Shown here piece after piece: positions 57,937 through 64,000 of a DNA stretch of 64,000 nt. The stretch spans positions 682,001-746,000 of the forward strand of contig NC_057385.1 of NCBI RefSeq assembly GCF_016906535.1. The letters are read 5' to 3'. The stretch's first letter is position 1; each line of letters opens with the position of its first letter. A program made the translations under genes and the position numbers. The notes below the pieces were generated by a model, which did no database searches, had not been told where the DNA came from, and saw only the letters and a program-made list of their open reading frames with translations. Source of the stretch: Rhizoctonia solani. Its lineage: Eukaryota; Basidiomycota; Agaricomycetes; Cantharellales; Ceratobasidiaceae.

Positions 57937-60240
57937 AGCTCTGATGCCTGTTATAGAGATGGGAGTGCCGGCGGCCTGGTGCTCTGCCTCGCGTACCCGT
58001 GAAAAAAAACTGACTCTTATTCGTACACTTCGATTCTTATTTCCTTGATCATACCCCCTGGCTGTTATCTTGTATAGGCCATCGAGGCCTTCCAAAGTGT
58101 AGTAGTGTCTATGTGTTGTATTTCGCTGTACTGAACCCTCCTAATTCGTGCTTTGTCTGTGCTAGTAGTGCATCAAAATTCAATGGAACCAACTTTTTTT
58201 TCTTAATTTTTTGCGTGATCTTGCGAAATCAACAAAATATTCTGAGTGCCTGTTTTGGTACCTGGATGCTCCCGGAGAGTCCCTATGCACTCACTACTGG
58301 TCCGATCGATTCGAATGCCTGTGTAGATCTAAACCCAACGTGTTATGAATTCACCTCGCGTGCGCAAATGATGTTGCACACCGGTATCATGATACGGCAG
58401 TGGCTCGGATGTCCCCTATATGCGCGCATACTCCCACCTGTACGTGGCGGCAAAAGGAAGATCCCGGTAGACTCTCTTCTCCTCAACTCTATATAGTTAA
58501 TACAGTCCAAGGATGTGGAAATTGGGGGCAGATCCTCCAGAGATAGCCTGTTCCAACACGTTGTTTTCAACCGGAGTCGGGATTGGGGGTCGGATGAACC
58601 CACTCGTTAACGTCACTCGGGCAGTACGGTCTACTGGATCACGAGTAGCACGTACAACCCCATAGAATATGTGCGTCTAGATCCATGGAAATTTCTCAGG
58701 AGGGCGCATTCACTAGGGTAGTCATACGTCGATATTTTGGCTGGCCAATGTGGGAGTACTTCGGGAACAGAGCGACGCAAAACTGACCTTCTCTCACACA
58801 GCAAGGTCACGTCGGTCCGATATTTCTTTCATATATTCATGAGCACGGGTTGTGACGAGGCGGGAAGGGGGGAAGAGAGAAAACCAGGGTACTAGTCACA
58901 GCCCGAGGCATGGGACCTTACACACGTCCACCCATCATCCGTGTCGTTTCGATACTCACCCAGCGCATATAGCTCACTTTCGAGGTTGATTCTGCTCCCC
59001 TGAGCGGCTATTCCCCTCTTGGTGAGAGATAGGCACCCGATTGAATGGGGCGCTCTGAGTATGACGTTGGATCACTTGTGGTGCAGTCTTTCCAGACGAT
59101 AATTAATATTATTTTTGTACTGATCGAACCGGGGTAGTGGTGTCGTCGCTGATTGATGGTTGATGAAGCGAATCCCTCGCCCAGGTAGCCGTGTTGCGGC
59201 GGTGCCGTATCAGGGAGCGCATCAAAGCGATAGGTTTGCCACCTTGGGGGTGTATCGATTCATTCAGTTTGAATTTAGGAGGCATATAGAACGTGCGTGC
59301 GGATTCGCCTTTGCACTCTGCAAGTTGCGCTCTTCTGCGGTGGTATGACCAAATCCTGGCAGCGCCTTCCATTTGCATTCGGGGTGGCTGAAATTCATGA
59401 CTACAACGGTATAGTCCACTTTGGCCCGGCCGTTTCGATTTTGCGAACTTGTACGTACCTCGGAGGTAATGTCATCCCAGTGCTTGTGCTTCGTTTAACG
59501 GGATCCAATTCTACTACACCCCAATTATCGAACCCAGGGGTTGGCCCAGACGATCCAGACCACTCGGAAAACGGCTTGTCCCTGTTGGTAAAACAATAAG
59601 ACGGACCAAATTGATGCCGCGTTCTGTGGGGATAGTTGCGCCCGTAAAGAGCGCAATAAGCTCGATGAGCGGAGACAAAACATGGGATGCTTTGTAGTTA
59701 CAGTTAGGAGGTTGATTTTCGCTGTACGGTGTTTATCTTAACCCCACTTGCATGACTATGGGCGGATCGAGTCTCTAGAGATTTAGGGTAGTTAGTAGAC
59801 AGCTGAAACTACCCATAATAGCTGTCCATGGTATCACGATGGCGGGATTATAACCCAACTATATTACGCGAATGGGAATACTACGTCTGTGAAGGGCACT
59901 GAAATATCCACATTATTTTGACTTGTTTCGTCCAACTCATAAAATTGACTGAAATGAAAACGTGATGAAGATAGCTCATAGATTGTGTTGATTGTTAGTC
60001 TTATTGACAGGTTACCTTGATGCATCAAAGACTATCAAAAGCCAGGATTAGGACCAGAGTAACCCGGCCACGAAGTGGCGCATTTGGTGGCAGTACAGCT
60101 CCAAACATATCCAAATTCGGCACTTCAGCTCTCCACACCACCACACCCGAATTGTGTCATTCCGGTCTAAACTTATTCTCGATTCGTATCATCATAGACG
60201 ACAGACTCTAGCCTATTGACATCACGTATATATCCTTGGA
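57937..60240. other. Gene-poor interval, Clp1-like to Atg15-like
   Basis: About 2.3 kb with no gene I can support. It starts with a T-rich 3' flank (58190-58215), then mixed sequence with frames under 130 codons and no domains. The last 60 bases before 60241 (CCTATTGACATCACGTATATATCCTTGGA) are promoter-like with a TATATA element close to the ATG. Confidence 0.4.
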
Positions 60241-62539
60241 ATGCTTTCCAAGTCATTGCTTACTCTCCTTGTTTCGTTATCTATACCCACGACATCACTC
60301 GCCCGTGACGCTCAACTATTCACACTTCGCCATGTGCATCGAACCCATTCAGAATCCGGTCATATAAAATGGGCAGATGTCTCGCAGGACACAATAAGGG
60401 CCTCAGAAATTGGCGAGGAAACTCTTGATGGCTCGTCGACTCATACACATTCGTTACATGTACAGCGCATGAGCGTTCACCGACCAGTGTCTCAAGATGC
60501 TTTTCAAGCTGCTCGCGCACACTCTCGCAGGCGCCGGAAGGAAAATCTGTCCTTGGAAGATTTTCCCTCGATCGAGAATGGGGTCAAAGCTTAGGTTGGA
60601 ACGAGATGACGTCGATGGACCTGCTATCGACAAACGCGAGACGGTCCTCGCGCTGGCCAAGATGACAAATAACGCGTACCTCTCTCCCGAAGAGTCTGGG
60701 TGGTATGACTAGGTGGCAACTGGACTGCGGTAAGTACTTCGTAGCAAAATGTGTCCACGTGGAAATGCTAATGAGCCGTAAAGGATCACAACATCGGTTG
60801 GGAGCCAGATGCGACGGGTTCCGTGGTCACGTATTTCTTTCTGCCGATAATGCCACTGCAATACTTTCTATCAAAGGGACCAGCGCTGGCCTGTTGGGTG
60901 GCGGTGGACCCACTGTACGCAAAGATAAGCTGAACGATAACCTAATGTTCAGCTGTTGTTGCGCCCATGTCGATTGGACTTGGTCGACTGTTTGTGGATG
61001 CTTCGGGGGAGGAAACAAATGTGACGAAGACTGTGTCGAGGATGCGCTGACGGATGAGAGCTTATTTTACCCTGTGGGAATTGTAAGTATAACCTACCAC
61101 CCAATGCTCTTTTATTTTCCTAGGAGCGACCAGCTGAACTTGCGCGGTAGAATTTGTACAACAATCTCACATACATGTACCCTAACGCAAAGATATGGGT
61201 AATCGGCCACAGCCTAGGAGGTGCACTTGCCTCACTGATTGGCACGACCTTTGGTGCACCCACCGTAGCGTTCGAGGCACCTGGAGAACGCATGGCCGCT
61301 CAGAGACTTCATCTCCCCATGCCTGTGAGTTGTGTTCTTTTTCGCTCGGTCTACTGTTAGTATTGCAAGAATAGACTAGCCTAGCCTACTGGGATCTGGC
61401 CTACATGATAAATTCGGCGTGTTTTCTATCGAACACTCGACTGATTGCTCCTGAAACATTCTAGCCATCCACGCAGCACATTACTCATATCTATCACACC
61501 GCCGACCCAATAGCTATGGTAAGCTCATGGTTATACCATGTGGATATCGACTAATCCTGTCTAACTTTTGGTTGGTTTCTGCTGTTCTTGATCAACATGA
61601 CTGGTTCTGATGTCACAACACGGATTTCATCATTGATGGGTGGGAATTGGTAGGGAACTTGCAATGGGATCACATCCTCATGTTATCTAGGGGGTTACGC
61701 TATGGAAAGCAGTGAGTGTTTTTACGTTCGTTATCCGTCTCTCAAGTGATCTGACTTTCGATCTTTACAACCTTCCGCCCTGTTCATCCATCAACCATGT
61801 GCTTGAATTATATTGTCTGGACGCTCCAAACCCATTTCAATTATCCTTTGGTTCTACTTGTGACGATCTGGAACTGGGTGTATGTCTATGAAACAACTTC
61901 TCTCGTGGCACATTGATCGCCTCTTGCATACACTCGGATTCTCACAATTTGCTGCGTTGTTGCAACGCATTGTATTCCATTCCGTTGGTCGGCTTGGGGA
62001 ATCTCGCCAATTCATCGCCGCTGGGCATGTCGGGCTCTTCCTGCCCATGTTCAAACCCACTCCTCAATGTTCCTCGGACGACCGGATCCTTTCACTTTTG
62101 TCAACCTCACGCGACATTTGATTTCATTCGTCCGGCACACTAATCTACTGCGCCGTGCATCACCTTGCTTTGGACGGTGGTTGGGTCTTGCCTCAAACTA
62201 CAACAAACAGGTGCCATCTTGGCCAGTCTATCATATACGATACTGTTACCGAACTTCACTGGTCGGCAGATATCCGAACTCATGGGATCGTAGTGGTTAT
62301 CGAGCAACTGCTAGCCGCTGACTGGAGCGAACAAACCGGAAAGTCGAACAACAAGAAGGGATGGTGGGGCCGAAAGCCGCAAGCGCTCCTGCAATCGCCA
62401 CTCATAGACGGTTAAGTGAAGACATTGGCACTTCGTTGGAGGATCGGTGGAAGTACCTACGCCGAAGCCAGAAGACGATTGCGTTGAATGCTACATATGG
62501 GAGTTTGGAGATTATATGAATGATACGATTCGGAAATGA
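60241..62539 (+). pseudogene. Atg15-like autophagy lipase, frame-disrupted
   Basis: Resembles the vacuolar lipase Atg15, which lyses autophagic and Cvt bodies. Signal-anchor MLSKSLLTLLVSLSIPTTSLA, then DAQLFTLRHVHRTH, RETVLALAKMTNNAYLSPEESGWYD, the segment GFRGHVFLSADNATAILSIKGTS, a Cys-rich loop (FSCCCAHVDWTWSTVCGCFGGG), [18 protein letters not shown] with the GxSxG nucleophile, [54 protein letters not shown], and PTPKPEDDCVECYIWEFGDYM near the end. These blocks do not share one frame. Breaks occur near 60592, 60710 (GACTAG where GACTTAG gives the family's WYDLGG), 60820 (GGTTCC where GGTTTCC restores GFRG), 61711 and about 62400. The intron before IIYDTV would be about 500 nt. Pseudogene or error-rich consensus. 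Confidence 0.65.
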
Positions 62540-63567
62540 TGTCTGAGGTCCGAGAGCTTGATTATCTGTATTTTTATCATTCACTCTCCGTAACGGAGTA
62601 ATTATAATGACACGCTATGACCGCAGCACTCGGTATCTTGTGCGATTATATGGCCGGCACAACAAAGTCTCTTGTTCCCGTTGCTTCCAGAAGGCTTTGG
62701 GGACTCGAGCGAAAGACTTTCCTGGTGACTTGTTTGTATGACTTGGTGTATGTGCTGGCAGGATCGGCATTCATAGCAGCGGCGCAGAGTGACCGGGGTG
62801 GTAAAAGTAAGAGCCACAAAGCACACAGTGTCATATTGGTTTGTCGCATAGCCCGTCGCCAGTCGCGCCGAGTACAGCCCGCATTGTCACGTGGGGCCAT
62901 GATTTCTGCGCTCTCCCGCATTCAGACCTGCCGCCATGTATCTATCGGTCAACAAAACGAGCGTACACAGCCAGGTTTTATGATTACACAGATGGTCATT
63001 TGTAGCCACTCTTAACCCTTCCGCTTAGCTTGCCTTGTGAGTCATAGAGCAGCCTTCAGGTCCTTCCTCTTGTGGAATGTTCTCTGGTTCTTCCCGACAA
63101 GTGGCGGGTGGGAGCGCCCCGGGAAGGTCTCCTCGAGCATAAAAGGGCGCTCTCAGCAACCCAAGTACATCACACCTATCCCAGAGTCTATATCATACAT
63201 TCCCTTGTCAAAGTCACCAGCACCAACCCGTTTCTCACGTGACTTCACCCGTACCTAACACCTAACAAAGGTCGGTACTCGGTGGCACCAGCGTGCTGAT
63301 CTCTAAATGTTTGTGCCTAAGCTGATATCAACAGCCAGCAGTCCTTAAAGAGCTGTCGGATCGGATTAATTTCACCAAGAATTTGCTCTTTCGCACCCAC
63401 TCACACGTCATAACGAGCGGCAAACGCGTTTCCACCGAATTTACGTATCACACGTTCGGGTAAATCTTTGAGCGTGAATTTTGTGCCAATATTAGTTCGT
63501 TGATAAATGACTTCGGTGAGTAACCTAATTCAATGAGTCTATGCCTGCTTGATCTGAAACAGCTATT
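62540..63567. other. Interval with possible promoter, no supported gene
   Basis: About 1 kb. Overlapping frames of 90-130 codons at 62617-63015 occur on both strands without recognisable domains; the minus frame includes a signal-like MTLCALWLLLLPPRSLCAAA but no convincing downstream gene. A TATA-like element, GCATAAAAGGGCGC (about 63137-63150), and TCACGTGA at 63235-63242 make 63.1-63.5 kb a plausible promoter or leader for the gene at the right edge. Confidence 0.35.
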
Positions 63568-64000
63568 ATGGTTCTTAAGCACCATCATTGTTATACTCCA
63601 ATAATCTACGGAGACCCCAACTCACCATATCCTCGTGTTCAAGATCACTATCCAACCCCGCATCCTAATACCCAGCGACACACCCCTTTGCCCTCAAACT
63701 CAACCTCGCGATTCTCCAGGCAGCCTTCACAGCGCTCAGAAAGGACCGTATATGCAAACACCCATGTCCCACCCGATCCAGCATTTACCCAGTGGAATGC
63801 CGCGGTCCCTGTGCCTCGAGGCCGACATGCCTTTTACAGCCCGGGGCAATCGATCTCAAGCTTGAGCTCACGTTCACGAGACTTGCCCCCCACTCACGCT
63901 CAGACTCTGGCTGCACGTAGGCCTCATGACCACCAGGAGGGATCGCAGCAAATGGGATTCGGGAAGTCAAGGAAGCTCAGGGGGATAAGCGCGGTTCGGA
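63568..64000 (+). CDS. Pro/Ser/His-rich protein, 3'-incomplete at window edge
   Basis: From ATG at 63568 the frame stays open for 144 codons to the last base of the window. It reads MVLKHHHCYTPIIYGDPNSP, then a low-complexity Pro/Thr/Gln/Arg region (HPNTQRHTPLPSNSTSRF, SERTVYANTHVPPDPAF), SPGQSISSLSSRSRDLPPTH and RRPHDHQEGSQQMGFGKSRK. Composition is that of a disordered segment, as in fungal transcription regulators, but no domain is inside the window. Longer than chance would favour in this GC range; an upstream exon is possible. Confidence 0.5.
   Translation, partial: MVLKHHHCYTPIIYGDPNSPYPRVQDHYPTPHPNTQRHTPLPSNSTSRFSRQPSQRSERTVYANTHVPPDPAFTQWNAAVPVPRGRHAFYSPGQSISSLSSRSRDLPPTHAQTLAARRPHDHQEGSQQMGFGKSRKLRGISAVR

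Noticed and set aside
1..64000. CRISPR arrays, operons, bacterial ribosome-binding sites
   Set aside because: The sequence is eukaryotic nuclear DNA with spliceosomal introns; no regularly spaced direct repeats were found.

Overview
The window looks like nuclear DNA of a filamentous basidiomycete. Coding genes are cut into many short exons by introns of about 45-75 nt with GT-AG ends, spacing is tight, and gene content is fungal: V-ATPase subunit a, Rpd3-type histone deacetylase, sterol-glucosyltransferase-like protein, CE16 esterase, family 28 polygalacturonase and two Clp1 (clampless)-like genes. Divergent Tyr-kinase-like proteins together with Clp1 relatives suggest an Agaricomycete, possibly the Rhizoctonia/Ceratobasidiaceae group. 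That placement is inference from gene content, not a database match. Exon models were assembled by hand; where exon lengths are given they were summed and keep frame.

Layout. 0.2-13 kb is a dense housekeeping block: PRPP synthetase, eIF2A, mitochondrial Suv3 helicase (minus), Cdc73 of the Paf1 complex, an FG-GAP surface protein of the TIP/ITFG1 family, and a CCDC124/Lso2-like ribosome factor. 13.4-21.4 kb is an accessory island: two tandem SAM methyltransferases, a minus-strand protein kinase, a large protein with two kinase-like domains that have lost catalytic residues, and a decayed third methyltransferase copy. 21.4-30 kb holds a secreted CE16 esterase, V-ATPase subunit a, a folate-type Mur ligase and a polygalacturonase. 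30.3-42 kb holds a UGT51-like glycosyltransferase, class I HDAC, a cyclin-box protein, a probable dynactin p22/p24 subunit and mitochondrial TrpRS. 43-49.5 kb has a broken Clp1-like copy and the NatC subunit Mak10; 49.5-51.5 kb has glutamate 5-kinase. From 51.5 kb on the window is gene-poor: an intact Clp1-like gene at 56.9-57.9 kb, a disrupted Atg15-like lipase at 60.2-62.5 kb and the start of a Pro/Ser/His-rich protein running off the right edge.

Neighbour relations. Several pairs are head-to-head with short shared promoters (Suv3/Cdc73 90 bp; dynactin/TrpRS 253 bp; V-ATPase a/folate ligase about 226 bp), and several are tail-to-tail with 63-130 bp between stops (eIF2A/Suv3, glycosyltransferase/HDAC, Mak10/Pro1). 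A TCACGTGA octamer recurs in intergenic DNA.

A recurrent oddity is single-base frame breaks at or beside short homopolymers in otherwise well conserved genes (Suv3, the double-kinase gene, Clp1-like copy 2, Pro1, Atg15). Nearly all have the same sign, one base missing. This may be consensus error, or real decay in some genes. No CRISPR array, rRNA, convincing tRNA or complete transposon was seen.
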